Positions 8,313 to 16,967 of a DNA stretch of 64,000 nt are shown piece by piece. The DNA is taken from the NCBI GenBank assembly GCA_049115575.1, contig JAGDZU010000001.1, positions 248,001 through 312,000 of the forward strand. Direction: 5' to 3'. This DNA comes from JAHEKB01 sp049115575 (lineage in GTDB: Bacteria > Bacteroidota > Bacteroidia > NS11-12g > UBA9320). Made by a program: the position numbers and the translations under genes. The notes beneath the pieces are model-generated. The model worked only from the letters and a program-made list of their open reading frames with translations. It made no database searches and had not been told where the DNA came from. The first letter of the stretch is position 1; the number at the start of each line of letters is the position of its first letter.

Positions 8313-9077
8313 TTAACCTCTTTTATAGTTGAACGTTATATAACCGCAATTTATATTAGTTGCTGTCCCTATTCTTTGAAATTTGAATTTTCTTGCGGCC
8401 TGTTCAGAAAGTCTTGTTAGGTAAGCGCTTGTATTTGTACTACCAGGTTGATTTCCTTTAACAGAGATGATTTTACCGTTCTTGTCAACACATACTTTCA
8501 CCACAATTTTCCCAAACTGTTGCTGAGTGTTTTCAGGTTTATATGTTCCTACAGCTTTGAAACCACTAATTTTTCCGGAAAAGCCATCACCGGCAAATCC
8601 TTCACCGCCGGTTCCTGTGCCAGTTCCATCTGGTTGGCCATCTGGTTGACCATCGGGCTTACCCTGATCGCCACTTTGGTCACCATCTCCTGTTCCACTT
8701 CCAGTTCCTGGTTTCCATGCATTTCTCGGATCAGCTTGTCTGGGTGTTGTAGTTTGAGTTGGCTCTGAAGGCGTAGTATTTTGATTTGTTGTACTTTGAG
8801 TTTCCTGTACTTCTGGAGCATCTTCCACATCGCTTGTTACTTGCTCCTCTGTTGTGCTTTCTTCTGTTGGAGCAGTTTCTGTTACTTCGCTGGTGCTTTG
8901 ATCTGGTCCCCCGTAATCCGGTTCTCCTATGCTTACAGCAACGGCGCCATCTAAAGGATCAGGTGGCTCTTCCGTATTACATTTAACCATTAACAGCATA
9001 ATAAAAAACACCAATAAGGCATGGAATACTATAGTTCCAAAAAATCCTGCTTGATCTGCTGTTCTTTTTAAGTTCAC
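8313..9077 (-). CDS. TonB-type energy transducer
   Basis: This protein probably couples the ExbB/ExbD proton-motive-force motor encoded just upstream to the outer membrane. A single N-terminal membrane helix lies at about 11-31. A long low-complexity periplasmic linker follows, rich in Thr, Glu, Gly, Asp and Pro, and contains PDGQ tandem repeats. A C-terminal TonB-like domain follows, with VVKVCVDKNGKI as its first strand. The linker is Gly/Asp/Thr-rich instead of the usual Pro/Lys-rich type. It sits 7 bases downstream of exbD. It could equally be a TolA-like protein; the assignment as a motor-coupled transducer is firm, the target is not. Confidence 0.8.
   Translation of the reverse strand: MNLKRTADQAGFFGTIVFHALLVFFIMLLMVKCNTEEPPDPLDGAVAVSIGEPDYGGPDQSTSEVTETAPTEESTTEEQVTSDVEDAPEVQETQSTTNQNTTPSEPTQTTTPRQADPRNAWKPGTGSGTGDGDQSGDQGKPDGQPDGQPDGTGTGTGGEGFAGDGFSGKISGFKAVGTYKPENTQQQFGKIVVKVCVDKNGKIISVKGNQPGSTNTSAYLTRLSEQAARKFKFQRIGTATNINCGYITFNYKRG
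8626..8661 (-). repeat. 12-bp tandem repeat within the TonB linker
   Basis: Three adjacent 12-base units starting CCATC occur on the plus strand. The first two differ by one base and the third has diverged. On the coding strand they encode the PDGQ-type repeats of the linker. The repeat is in frame, so copy-number change would alter linker length without breaking the gene. Confidence 0.75.
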
Positions 9078-9084
9078 TTTCTAA

Positions 9085-9483
9085 TTATTTACGTACTGGA
9101 TCTAAAGCTAATACCACCTTGGCGTCCAATTTATCTGCAATCATTACCAATTCCATAACGTGATCATACTTCACATTCTTATCTCCTCTAATGCTAACTG
9201 TAGCATTCGGGTTTAATGTTAATACAGCTTCAAGCTCAGAAGGTAAACGCTCCAAGCTTATAATTTGCTGGTCTATGGCGTAGGTAAGATCTTTATCTAC
9301 AGAAACATGTACCACTTCATTCACTATTCGGTGTTTTACTCCCTTAGGGAGAATAAGCCTCAAACCGGGGTCTTTTACTACCGAGCTAATAATGATGAAG
9401 AAGATCAACAACAGAAATACTATATCCGTCATAGACGACATACTGAATTCTGCATTGACTCTACTTTTTGGTCTTAAGTTCAT
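9085..9483 (-). CDS. exbD: Biopolymer transport protein ExbD
   Basis: ExbD is the proton-channel partner of ExbB, with one membrane helix (about residues 19-38) and a periplasmic domain. The conserved membrane Asp is Asp20 in SMTDIVFLLLIFF. The length of 132 residues is standard. The start codon overlaps the end of exbB by 4 bp and the TonB-type gene follows after 7 bases, so the motor is made from one transcript. Confidence 0.93.
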   Translation of the reverse strand: MNLRPKSRVNAEFSMSSMTDIVFLLLIFFIIISSVVKDPGLRLILPKGVKHRIVNEVVHVSVDKDLTYAIDQQIISLERLPSELEAVLTLNPNATVSIRGDKNVKYDHVMELVMIADKLDAKVVLALDPVRK

Positions 9484-10169
9484 GATGGTTCGTGTAAAAT
9501 ATCGAGAAATTCAACAGACGAAGCTTCCATTTTATATACTACCTTATTTATCATAGATGAAATTAGGTTATATGCGATGTAGGCAAAAATCCCCACTATC
9601 AACCCTGCAACTGTGGTCATCATGGCTTCTCCTATACCGCCACTCAATAAATCGGCTGTGATTTGCTCACCACTTTGCTGCAATTGATTGAAAGTCTTAA
9701 TCATTCCTGTAACTGTTCCTAAGAATCCTAGCATTGGTGCAGCTCCTGCTATAGTTGCAAGTATGGGCATTCCTTTTTCGAGCTTATAAACTTCAAGCTT
9801 GCCAACATTTTCAACAGCAACGCTAATGTCTTCTAATGGCTTGCCTATTCTAGATAAACCTTTAGCAATCATTAAAGCCACTGGGGAAGCATTGTCTTGG
9901 CAATGCCTTTGAGCGCCTTTGATATCACCATCTAGAACTTCGTCTTTAATAGCTGCCATAAATTTTGAATCAACGGATCCAGCCTTCTTAATGGTCACGT
10001 ATCGTTCAATAGTTAAATAAATGGCTACCACGCTCAATAGAGCAATAGGAATCATTACATAACCACTGTTCAATACTAGGCCGAGTAAGTCAATACCGCC
10101 AGATTCAGACATGCCAGTGGAGTCAGCTACAGTAGTGCCGCCTTCCACAATTTGAAGAAATAAACTCAT
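9480..10169 (-). CDS. exbB: ExbB/TolQ/MotA-family proton channel protein
   Basis: This inner-membrane protein forms the pentameric ring of the ExbBD motor. Three membrane helices lie at about 30-51, 130-150 and 175-205, with a cytoplasmic helical region between the first two. The GAAPMLGFLGTVTGMIKTF segment is the family signature. The length of 229 residues is typical. It begins one base after the stop of the HU-CCDC81/SPOR gene and overlaps exbD by 4 bp. Confidence 0.93.
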   Translation of the reverse strand: MSLFLQIVEGGTTVADSTGMSESGGIDLLGLVLNSGYVMIPIALLSVVAIYLTIERYVTIKKAGSVDSKFMAAIKDEVLDGDIKGAQRHCQDNASPVALMIAKGLSRIGKPLEDISVAVENVGKLEVYKLEKGMPILATIAGAAPMLGFLGTVTGMIKTFNQLQQSGEQITADLLSGGIGEAMMTTVAGLIVGIFAYIAYNLISSMINKVVYKMEASSVEFLDILHEPS

Positions 10170-10170
10170 T

Positions 10171-11100
10171 TTATTTTTCTGTAATTATTAATTCGTATGA
10201 AATGTTTTTTTGAATCAGATTTCTGTACTTAGTGGCTAAATCTTTGTTCATAAAAGAAATAACGGAAATCGTGTATTCATTATTTTCCATTTCAATTATC
10301 TCACTTTGTGCGAACATTTGAGATAATTCCTGTTGAATGTTTTCAACTTCGGCCTGCGTATATGTACCATTCAGTAGAATGCCGTAAGCAGGTGTTTTCG
10401 CTTCTGGAGAGAAAAGACGTTCTACAATCCCGTCATTAGTTCCTAAATCAGGTTGAAGGTCTTCAAAAGCAGAATCTAAATATTGAGCCGTGAAACTCAA
10501 TTCGCCTTTTTGAGAAAACTCAACGTTTAAGAGAGAAAAAACCATTGCTAAGATAAAAACAGAACCCAATACGTTAATCAGTTTTAGATTTATTCTAGAA
10601 TGGGAACCAGTTTTTATTGGCTCAATAGTTTTTTCAATTCTCCGTTCAGTGCGTAATTCCTCTATTAATTTCTTTTTTGGTTTTTCAATGGTCTTAACCT
10701 TAACAGGTCTCAGGCCATATGTCTGTAGCTCGTAGTTAGTGTCGGTCTTGGCAACAAAGACAATATTATTTTCCACTGTTAAGTAAAAAGTTCCTAGCGC
10801 TCCGAGATCTATATTCCTCTGGCTGTCCAATGTTGACCTTACCTCAGCAACAAAAGATTTAATGCTCGAGATAGCTTCATCATAACTTAGACCTTCTCTT
10901 TTGTGAATATGATGAGCCAGAAGTCCGTCGTTTTCTAAAAGCTGAGAATTGAAAGCCAATGTTTTAAATCTTGGACTTATAATGCCTTGATTTTCATTGA
11001 ATTGAGCTACTTTTTCTTGAATTAAGAACCCACCCAAATCAGGTACTATCACACAGTTGTGATGATACAGTAATTCGTTTATGTGGTTCAAGACGTTCAA
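10171..11100 (-). CDS. HU-CCDC81-type and SPOR domain protein
   Basis: This is a Bacteroidota-specific membrane protein. The N-terminal 140 or so residues resemble the paired HU/CCDC81-type domains (YHHNCVIVPDLGGFLIQE at 12-29, then NIDLGALGTFYL near 100). A basic linker and one membrane helix follow at about 172-190, and the C-terminal 70 residues look like a SPOR domain (GTYTQAEVENIQQEL) that would bind denuded peptidoglycan glycans. No ATG is available: the frame starts with TTG at 11100, and a second TTG three codons later at 11091 fits homologues equally well. TATAATTG at 11115-11108 on the minus strand is a near-match to the -7 element. Its place ahead of exbB suggests a role in envelope constriction or a cell-wall-linked motor, which is inference. 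Confidence 0.8.
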   Translation of the reverse strand: MNVLNHINELLYHHNCVIVPDLGGFLIQEKVAQFNENQGIISPRFKTLAFNSQLLENDGLLAHHIHKREGLSYDEAISSIKSFVAEVRSTLDSQRNIDLGALGTFYLTVENNIVFVAKTDTNYELQTYGLRPVKVKTIEKPKKKLIEELRTERRIEKTIEPIKTGSHSRINLKLINVLGSVFILAMVFSLLNVEFSQKGELSFTAQYLDSAFEDLQPDLGTNDGIVERLFSPEAKTPAYGILLNGTYTQAEVENIQQELSQMFAQSEIIEMENNEYTISVISFMNKDLATKYRNLIQKNISYELIITEK

Positions 11101-11142
11101 GAGTCTACAATTATACGTTCAAGATGGACTAATTACACCGCT

Positions 11143-12756
11143 CTAAATGGAAAAAGTAACCCCGGCTAACACATTAAAGCCTTGAGCATTGTGACGATTC
11201 CATATTTGATATTTCTGATTCAAAACATTTTGAAGGTTCAAGAAGGCGGAAATATTTTTCTTGTAGCGGTATTCTGCCCCCAAATTGATGTCGTTAATTG
11301 CATTTAAAGAAGTCTGTTCCCCTCTTAAATTAACCGCTGTTCTTGGACCAATAGCAAAGTATGCCGCTGATATATAAAGTTTTTCGGCCAACCTTAGAGT
11401 AACAAAAGCTTTGGCATCATAACTCGGTGCGTGCCATGCATTTTTCTGATTGTTCAAATTATAGCTATACACCGTAGCTGCGAATCCCAGGTCTAAATTC
11501 CTATTTATATCCAATTTCAATTCTCCAGAGAATGAGAACATACCAACTGAATCATATACTGTTGTTAGATTTCGCAACCTATTGGTGTCATTCACAAAGA
11601 AAAATTGGTCATGTATTACTTTCTGAGACAGTCGAATTCCATATTCAACAAATCTCTTGAAATGTCCGTTCATACCAGCATAAATATGAAACTGCTCAAA
11701 TGGATTACGAAATTCAGCATCATTACCGAGAAACAAGTTCTGATTTGTCATATCTCTCATGCTGTTTTTCTGCAATCCCCCAGTAACGCCAAGATAGGCC
11801 TTAAGCTTGTCTGGGACTAAGTAGGTATGAGCATCTAAGTGTGGCGCAAAATATAAAACGCTGGTATTAGAGTCATTGAAAAAGGTGGTCTTTAACCCAA
11901 TGTCTATGATGTATTTCCTCTGTTTGAATTTGTAATGGGGAAATGCGTCTACATAAAAACGATTGTATTGCACATCTCGCTTTATGGAATTGTAATTAAC
12001 ACCTAAATCAAGAAAGAATGTAGAGCCGCTCCCAATTTTAAACTCATTTTGATTTTCCAGATTAACAGTGAACTCATTACCTGAAAGACGATCGAAAATA
12101 TCAAAGCCCGCTTTGAGCGAGCTTTGACCAAAATTGGCATTCTTTAGCCATTTTGCATGGGCATTGATGTCGTTGTAAATCTGATTGATGTCATCCAGAG
12201 TTAACTCAGTGCTGTCCACATAACCATAATAGTGCACTACATTTCTTTTGTAGTCTATTTCGCCACTCAAGGTGCCACCTTTCTCTCTTTTACCAAATGC
12301 TGTTATGCGGTTTTCACTAAACAATCCTTGGTTTGGATTATTTGAAAAGCTTGAAGCGTGGTGTTTAACTCTTAAGCCGTAAGTATAATACTTGTCTTGG
12401 GTATTGAATACTTGAGCATCTATAAATGATGTGCCATAATTACCACCTCCGATTTGAAAATAGTTGTCGTAGTAATCGCGGTCTTTTTCAGGTTTTAAAT
12501 AGATTGGGTCAATTGGGCTGTATACTGCCTTAGGTTGATAAGAAACATCGGGAAATGAGTAATTATAGTTGAAGGGATCATGCTTGGGCTCAACCAGCTT
12601 AGGTTCAATTTCAATTTTTACCGATTCAGCTACATCAGGTTTGTAAATAGTGATAATATCCACATTGTCGATGGTGGTGCCGGAGTCCGATTGCTGTACT
12701 TGTGAAAACACGAACAGTGGCAAGCAAACTAGTATTAATATTAGATATCTTTTCAA
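11143..12756 (-). CDS. Outer-membrane beta-barrel protein, TonB-receptor-like
   Basis: A signal peptide covers residues 1-18 (ending VFSQ). The mature protein is a run of alternating aromatic and polar strands typical of a large outer-membrane barrel, ending in NVLAGVTFSI. At 537 residues with no recognisable plug domain it resembles the barrel half of a TonB-dependent receptor more than a complete receptor. The last strands (KNISAFLNLQNVLNQKYQIWN) are like the end of such receptors. The gene precedes the HU-SPOR/exbBD run by 42 bases and may share its transcript. The substrate cannot be told from sequence. Confidence 0.72.
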   Translation of the reverse strand: MKRYLILILVCLPLFVFSQVQQSDSGTTIDNVDIITIYKPDVAESVKIEIEPKLVEPKHDPFNYNYSFPDVSYQPKAVYSPIDPIYLKPEKDRDYYDNYFQIGGGNYGTSFIDAQVFNTQDKYYTYGLRVKHHASSFSNNPNQGLFSENRITAFGKREKGGTLSGEIDYKRNVVHYYGYVDSTELTLDDINQIYNDINAHAKWLKNANFGQSSLKAGFDIFDRLSGNEFTVNLENQNEFKIGSGSTFFLDLGVNYNSIKRDVQYNRFYVDAFPHYKFKQRKYIIDIGLKTTFFNDSNTSVLYFAPHLDAHTYLVPDKLKAYLGVTGGLQKNSMRDMTNQNLFLGNDAEFRNPFEQFHIYAGMNGHFKRFVEYGIRLSQKVIHDQFFFVNDTNRLRNLTTVYDSVGMFSFSGELKLDINRNLDLGFAATVYSYNLNNQKNAWHAPSYDAKAFVTLRLAEKLYISAAYFAIGPRTAVNLRGEQTSLNAINDINLGAEYRYKKNISAFLNLQNVLNQKYQIWNRHNAQGFNVLAGVTFSI

Positions 12757-12866
12757 GGAAGACTTTTAGTGTCAACGAAAATATAATAGTCTAGGTATAT
12801 TAAACATGTGGCAAATTCTTATTTTCAACAGCTTTTCCAAAGGCACATATACTTGCCTTCTATGAG

Positions 12867-12874
12867 TATTTTTG
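12867..12874 (+). promoter_or_regulatory. Putative -7 element before the methyltransferase gene
   Basis: TATTTTTG matches TAnnTTTG exactly and ends 13 bases before the ATG at 12888. No TTG stands at the right distance upstream. Confidence 0.4.
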
Positions 12875-12887
12875 ACCCATTCAATTT

Positions 12888-13649
12888 ATGAAAGCAAACT
12901 ACTCATATCTCGTTAGCAGAATTGAAGAATTGGGAAAACATCCCGATGACTTGAAAATCCTTGATTATGGATGTGGAGGAGGAGAAGTGGTTGAGCAACT
13001 AATCAGTTTGGGGTATAATGCTTATGGCTGTGAATACTTTGGCCCAGGTAGTGGTACCAACATCAAAGAAAAGCTCACTAAGAAAGGTTTGCTACCCGAT
13101 AAGGTTCACATTATAACGGAAGTGGATACTGGGTTCGAGGATGATTTCTTTGATGTGGTTTTGTCTAATCAGGTTTTTGAACATATACCAGATATAAAGC
13201 CTGTTTTAAAGGAAATTCATCGAGTATTAAAACCCAATGGTGCTTTCATAAATGTATTTCCACACAAAGGGACAGTTAGAGAGGCTCACTGTCACATTCC
13301 ATATGCTCATAGGCTTCCTCAGAAATCTAAAATCCTTTACTTCTGGTTAGTAATATTCAAGAAATTAGGATTTGGTCGGAGGAAGAAAGAAAAGGATGCT
13401 TCTAAATGGGCACATTTTTGGATGGATTGGATACCAGCAAATACCCATTACATAAATAAATTTGCCGTTTATAGAAGCTATTCGGAGCATTTCCAATTCA
13501 AAGAAGAAAGCCCAAAATACTTGGCTTATAGATTGAGAAAAAAAGGTTGGTATACCCTGGCAAAATGGGCAACAAACTTTAGTGGACTCAGTAGAGCATT
13601 TACCCACGCTTTGGGTGGTCTAGTGCTGTTTGCAGTTCCAAAGAAATAA
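12888..13649 (+). CDS. SAM-dependent methyltransferase, class I
   Basis: This is a Rossmann-fold methyltransferase. Motif I (ILDYGCGGGEVVEQL) lies at about 24-38, and the post-motif region FDVVLSNQVFEHIPD near 89-103 is the methyltransferase type 11 signature. The C-terminal half, with PFAV-like aromatic and basic residues, probably binds the acceptor. At 253 residues it resembles methyltransferases found in glycan or lipid biosynthesis clusters, but the acceptor is unknown. It is divergent from the barrel gene and upstream of recA with about 115 bases between them. Confidence 0.8.
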   Translation: MKANYSYLVSRIEELGKHPDDLKILDYGCGGGEVVEQLISLGYNAYGCEYFGPGSGTNIKEKLTKKGLLPDKVHIITEVDTGFEDDFFDVVLSNQVFEHIPDIKPVLKEIHRVLKPNGAFINVFPHKGTVREAHCHIPYAHRLPQKSKILYFWLVIFKKLGFGRRKKEKDASKWAHFWMDWIPANTHYINKFAVYRSYSEHFQFKEESPKYLAYRLRKKGWYTLAKWATNFSGLSRAFTHALGGLVLFAVPKK

Positions 13650-13712
13650 GGCTCGAGTCTGCACTGTTCATTTATATAAACTCACTTCTTTTCAACAGCT
13701 TGTAAAAAGACT

Positions 13713-13741
13713 TTGATGGGTGCTTGCTTTGTATATATTTG
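13713..13741 (+). promoter_or_regulatory. Putative recA promoter
   Basis: TTG at 13713-13715, an 18-base spacer and TATATTTG at 13734-13741 match the Bacteroidota promoter pattern well. Transcription would start near 13748, about 17 bases before the ATG at 13765 and downstream of an in-frame GTG at 13720. This is one of the best promoter matches in the window. Confidence 0.6.
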
Positions 13742-13764
13742 AAAAACAACACTTGATAAATAAA

Positions 13765-14799
13765 ATGTCAAAGAGCGATAACACAGAGAAATTAAAAGCC
13801 CTAAAACTAACTATAGATAAGCTTGAGAAGTCTTATGGAAAAGGGGTCGTAATGAAGATGGATGACGATTCCGTTGTTAAAGTAGATAGCGTATCTACAG
13901 GTTCCTTGGGACTTGATTTAGCTTTAGGAGTGGGAGGGTTCCCTAAAGGAAGGGTGATTGAAATATATGGCCCAGAAGCATCAGGTAAAACAACATTGGC
14001 TATGCATTGTATTGCAGAATCTCAGAAGTCAGGGGGAATATGTGCCTTTGTAGATGCTGAGCATGCATTTGATAAATTCTATGCAGAGAACATTGGAATA
14101 GATACTAATGAGCTTCTTATTTCTCAGCCAGATGATGGTGAACAAGCTTTAGAAATTGCGGACAATCTAATTCGCTCAGGAGCAATTGACGTGATTGTGA
14201 TCGATTCAGTAGCAGCATTAGTGCCCAGAGCCGAGATAGAAGGAGATATGGGTGACTCTAAAATGGGATTGCAAGCAAGACTCATGTCTCAAGCTATGAG
14301 AAAGCTAACGGGAACTATCAATAAAACTGGTTGTATATGCATCTTTATTAATCAGTTGCGTGAGAAGATAGGAGTTATGTTTGGCAACCCAGAAACAACC
14401 ACCGGTGGAAATGCACTCAAATTTTATTCTTCTGTTAGAATAGATATTAGAAGAATTGGGAGCATTAAAGATGGCATAGATATCATTGGAAACAGAGTGA
14501 AAGTAAAAGTAGCTAAGAACAAAGTAGCTCCTCCTTTCAGAGTAGTTGAATTTGATATCATGTATGGTAGAGGAATATCCAAAGTAGGTGAAATATTAGA
14601 CCTAGGGGTTGAGAACAACATTATTCAGAAAAGTGGTAGTTGGTTTAGTTATGATGGCACCAAGCTTGGTCAGGGGAGAGATGCAGTTAAAAACTTATTG
14701 CTTGATAACCCTGAACTTATGGAAGAATTGGAGCATAGAATTAACGACACTATAAATGGCGTTGCAGATGTTGCCGTGGAGGCAGAAGCAGCGCAATAG
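13765..14799 (+). CDS. recA: Recombinase RecA
   Basis: RecA forms filaments on single-stranded DNA, drives homologous recombination and triggers LexA cleavage. The Walker A motif GPEASGKT lies at 69-76, followed by DAEHAF, VIDSVAALVPRAE and NQLREKIGVMFGNPE, the DNA-binding loop region. The length of 344 residues is standard. The frame is open to a GTG at 13720, but the ATG at 13765 gives the canonical N-terminus and lies just downstream of the promoter at 13713-13741. No LexA-type operator was recognised in the short leader. Confidence 0.98.
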   Translation: MSKSDNTEKLKALKLTIDKLEKSYGKGVVMKMDDDSVVKVDSVSTGSLGLDLALGVGGFPKGRVIEIYGPEASGKTTLAMHCIAESQKSGGICAFVDAEHAFDKFYAENIGIDTNELLISQPDDGEQALEIADNLIRSGAIDVIVIDSVAALVPRAEIEGDMGDSKMGLQARLMSQAMRKLTGTINKTGCICIFINQLREKIGVMFGNPETTTGGNALKFYSSVRIDIRRIGSIKDGIDIIGNRVKVKVAKNKVAPPFRVVEFDIMYGRGISKVGEILDLGVENNIIQKSGSWFSYDGTKLGQGRDAVKNLLLDNPELMEELEHRINDTINGVADVAVEAEAAQ

Positions 14800-14816
14800 T
14801 TCTTTCAACTAATCAA

Positions 14817-15779
14817 ATGTCTAAGGGGAAGCTCGTCATATCATTGGATTTTGAATTGATGTGGGGGGTGAGAGATCATCACAATCACCATACTTATGGA
14901 GAGCAAATAGAGGCGGTACATAGCACCATACCTCGCATGATCAATCTTTTTGATACCTACGGGGTTAAAGCTACTTTTTCTGCAGTTGGGATGCTATTTG
15001 CAAGAGATTTGCAGGAATTAGAGAGCTACATTCCAGACTTAAAACCTTCCTATGCCAAGTTTGATTTATCTCCGTATCCAACTTACTTGAAATCCAATGC
15101 TGTGAGTGAGCATGAACGTCTTCATTTTGCACCGACGCTAATAGACCAAATTAAAGATTCCGATCATGAAATAGGCACACATAGCTTTAGTCATTATTAT
15201 TGCTTGGAAGACGGTCAAACTCTAGAGCAATTTGAATCGGATTTAAAAAGTGCAATTGCCATAGCAGAAAACAAAGGAATTGAGGTGAATTCAATCGTTT
15301 TCCCCAGAAATCAATTCAATCAAGATTATTTGGAAGTATGTAAGAGGAACAACATTTCCTCCGTGCGTGGTACAGAGAACTCTTGGTTGTATGAAGCCAG
15401 AAACAGACAAAATGAATCTTCACTAAGAAGGGCTCTTCGTCTATTGGATGCCTACATAAATATAAGTGGACATCACTGTCATAGCATTGAAGAAACTGAT
15501 GATTCGATTCCTATAAATATTCCAGCAAGCAGGTTTTTAAGACCCTATTCTTCGGCTTTAGCATTTTTGGAAGGATTGAAGCTAAATAGAATTAAAAAGT
15601 CCATGAAGTTCGCTGCAAGAAATGGATTGTGCTATCATCTATGGTGGCATCCGCATAATTTCAGTAGAAATACGGAACAGAATTTCAAGCAACTAGATCA
15701 GGTTTTGAAATATTACCTAAAGCTTAATCAGAAGTATGGCATGGAGTCATTAACCATGACTGATTTATCTGAACAATAG
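14817..15779 (+). CDS. Polysaccharide deacetylase (NodB-type) family protein
   Basis: This is a carbohydrate-esterase-4-like metal enzyme. The first motif appears as SLDFELMWG at 9-17, a variant of the TFDDG motif. The metal-binding H-x3-H motif is HEIGTHSFSH at about 118-127, and VFPRNQFN is the third motif. WWHPHNFSR near the C-terminus supplies the last catalytic His. No signal peptide is present, so it probably acts in the cytoplasm, possibly on a nucleotide- or lipid-linked sugar, which is inference. It starts 17 bases after recA in the same direction and converges on the TetR gene with one base between the stops. Confidence 0.82.
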   Translation: MSKGKLVISLDFELMWGVRDHHNHHTYGEQIEAVHSTIPRMINLFDTYGVKATFSAVGMLFARDLQELESYIPDLKPSYAKFDLSPYPTYLKSNAVSEHERLHFAPTLIDQIKDSDHEIGTHSFSHYYCLEDGQTLEQFESDLKSAIAIAENKGIEVNSIVFPRNQFNQDYLEVCKRNNISSVRGTENSWLYEARNRQNESSLRRALRLLDAYINISGHHCHSIEETDDSIPINIPASRFLRPYSSALAFLEGLKLNRIKKSMKFAARNGLCYHLWWHPHNFSRNTEQNFKQLDQVLKYYLKLNQKYGMESLTMTDLSEQ

Positions 15780-15780
15780 T

Positions 15781-16293
15781 CTAAGCATACTTAGTTCTCA
15801 ATACCTTTAAGCTGTTTTTGAAATCCTTGAGTTTGTTGTTCAAAGCACTAAAGGCAAAACCATGAACATAGGCTAATGTAATTTCAGCCTCTTCCTCCGG
15901 CTGGGCGAAACCCACTGATCTTAGGGCTTCAGTTAGATAGACTTGCAAGGAGCTCATTGGATCGCTTTCCATTTTAAATGTAGACCAGGATAGTTTATAA
16001 TAGAATTTCCAATAGGGCGCCATTTCCTCAGGGATGTTAAAAGGCAACTCCATTAGTACTTTGATTTTTGCCTTTGGTTCTAATGGATTCCAAGATAGAA
16101 GAAGTTTATCCATTTCTGAATGAAGCATATGCAATAGATGAATTACTAAGCCTTCTTTGTTCACATAATGCCTGAAAATGAGCGCTTCAGAAACATCTGC
16201 TTTTTTAGCGATGGCACGAGTGGATGTTCCTTCAAAACCGGATTCAGAAAATAAGCTTAAGGCGGCTATTGCAATTTGTTCTTTCTTAGACAT
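15781..16293 (-). CDS. TetR-family transcriptional regulator
   Basis: The N-terminal helix-turn-helix is clear (GTSTRAIAKKADVSEALIF, about 22-40, followed by RHYVNKEGL). The C-terminal ligand-binding half has no recognisable specificity. I chose the ATG at 16293 (MSKKEQIA) because it gives the usual TetR N-terminus; the frame is open eight codons farther. It is transcribed in the same direction as the oxidase operon that ends 75 bases upstream, so it could be expressed by read-through. Its target is unknown. Confidence 0.88.
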   Translation of the reverse strand: MSKKEQIAIAALSLFSESGFEGTSTRAIAKKADVSEALIFRHYVNKEGLVIHLLHMLHSEMDKLLLSWNPLEPKAKIKVLMELPFNIPEEMAPYWKFYYKLSWSTFKMESDPMSSLQVYLTEALRSVGFAQPEEEAEITLAYVHGFAFSALNNKLKDFKNSLKVLRTKYA

Positions 16294-16367
16294 AAAAAAG
16301 TAAGTAATCGCTAACAAATGTAGATATTTTTGTTTCTAGTTTGTTAACATAGCTAAGTAGCAGATAA

Positions 16368-16748
16368 TCAGAGGAATTTGTTGAATTTCCTATAAGGAGA
16401 TGCAATGTACATCATGAGGAGGCGGGCCAATCTAAACACAAATGGAGACGCTACAGCAGATACTCCGAGTACTACCAGTACCATTGGAGTCAATGGGGGA
16501 TCTTCATATAGATTGAAGAACAAAACACCCATAAAAATGGCCAATCCCACGTTGAGGGCATAGCTGAAATACATTGCTCCCCAAAAGAAGCCTGGTTCTG
16601 ACTCGAACTTAACTCTGCAATGGGGGCAGTGAATATGAGTCTTTTTGAAGTTTAAGAAATTGAAAACAGAGTATTTAAAAATCTTTCCTTTTCTACATTG
16701 AGGACATCGTCCTCCAAGAAAAGCGTTTATTCCAGATCTATGAGCCAA
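16368..16748 (-). CDS. DUF983 membrane protein
   Basis: This 126-residue protein has a zinc-ribbon-like N-terminus (GGRCPQCRKGKIF at 12-24, then HCPHCRVKFES near 40-50) and two membrane helices at about 57-77 and 86-106. This arrangement is that of the DUF983 family. The family is often encoded near cytochrome oxidase genes in Bacteroidota, as it is here at the end of that operon, one base after the small CxxC protein gene. A role in oxidase assembly or metal handling is plausible but unproven. Confidence 0.82.
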   Translation of the reverse strand: MAHRSGINAFLGGRCPQCRKGKIFKYSVFNFLNFKKTHIHCPHCRVKFESEPGFFWGAMYFSYALNVGLAIFMGVLFFNLYEDPPLTPMVLVVLGVSAVASPFVFRLARLLMMYIASPYRKFNKFL

Positions 16749-16967
16749 TTATTTAGCTTTGTTTTTTCGGTACCATAAACCTCCTACAATAGCAACCGTT
16801 AGATAGGGTGCAGCTAATAGATACAGTATACCGTCATTGAGGCCCTTTCCTTTGGTGTGACCGTCGTCCATGCCAGATTCAACTGCAGTTCTACACATAG
16901 GACATTGCGCTGAGCTATAGGTCCCTGAAGCGGCTATTAAAAGAAGAATGAAAAGGAATTTCTTCAT
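16749..16967 (-). CDS. Small secreted or membrane protein with CPMC motif
   Basis: This 72-residue protein has a signal peptide ending near SSAQ (residue 20), then CPMC at 22-25 almost at the mature N-terminus. A short Gly/Asp/Lys-rich linker and one membrane helix at about 47-66 follow, with a basic C-terminal tail. The CxxC would face the periplasm if the topology is as drawn. It overlaps the FkbM gene by 4 bp and abuts DUF983, inside the oxidase operon. I do not know a named family; a thiol or copper-related assembly role is a guess from context. Confidence 0.75.
   Translation of the reverse strand: MKKFLFILLLIAASGTYSSAQCPMCRTAVESGMDDGHTKGKGLNDGILYLLAAPYLTVAIVGGLWYRKNKAK

Noticed and set aside
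8626..8661. 12-bp tandem repeats as a CRISPR-like array
   Set aside because: The units are adjacent with no spacers and lie in frame within the TonB linker.
13720..13764. Upstream GTG start for recA
   Set aside because: It lies within the putative promoter between the TTG and TATATTTG elements, and would add 15 residues not found in RecA.
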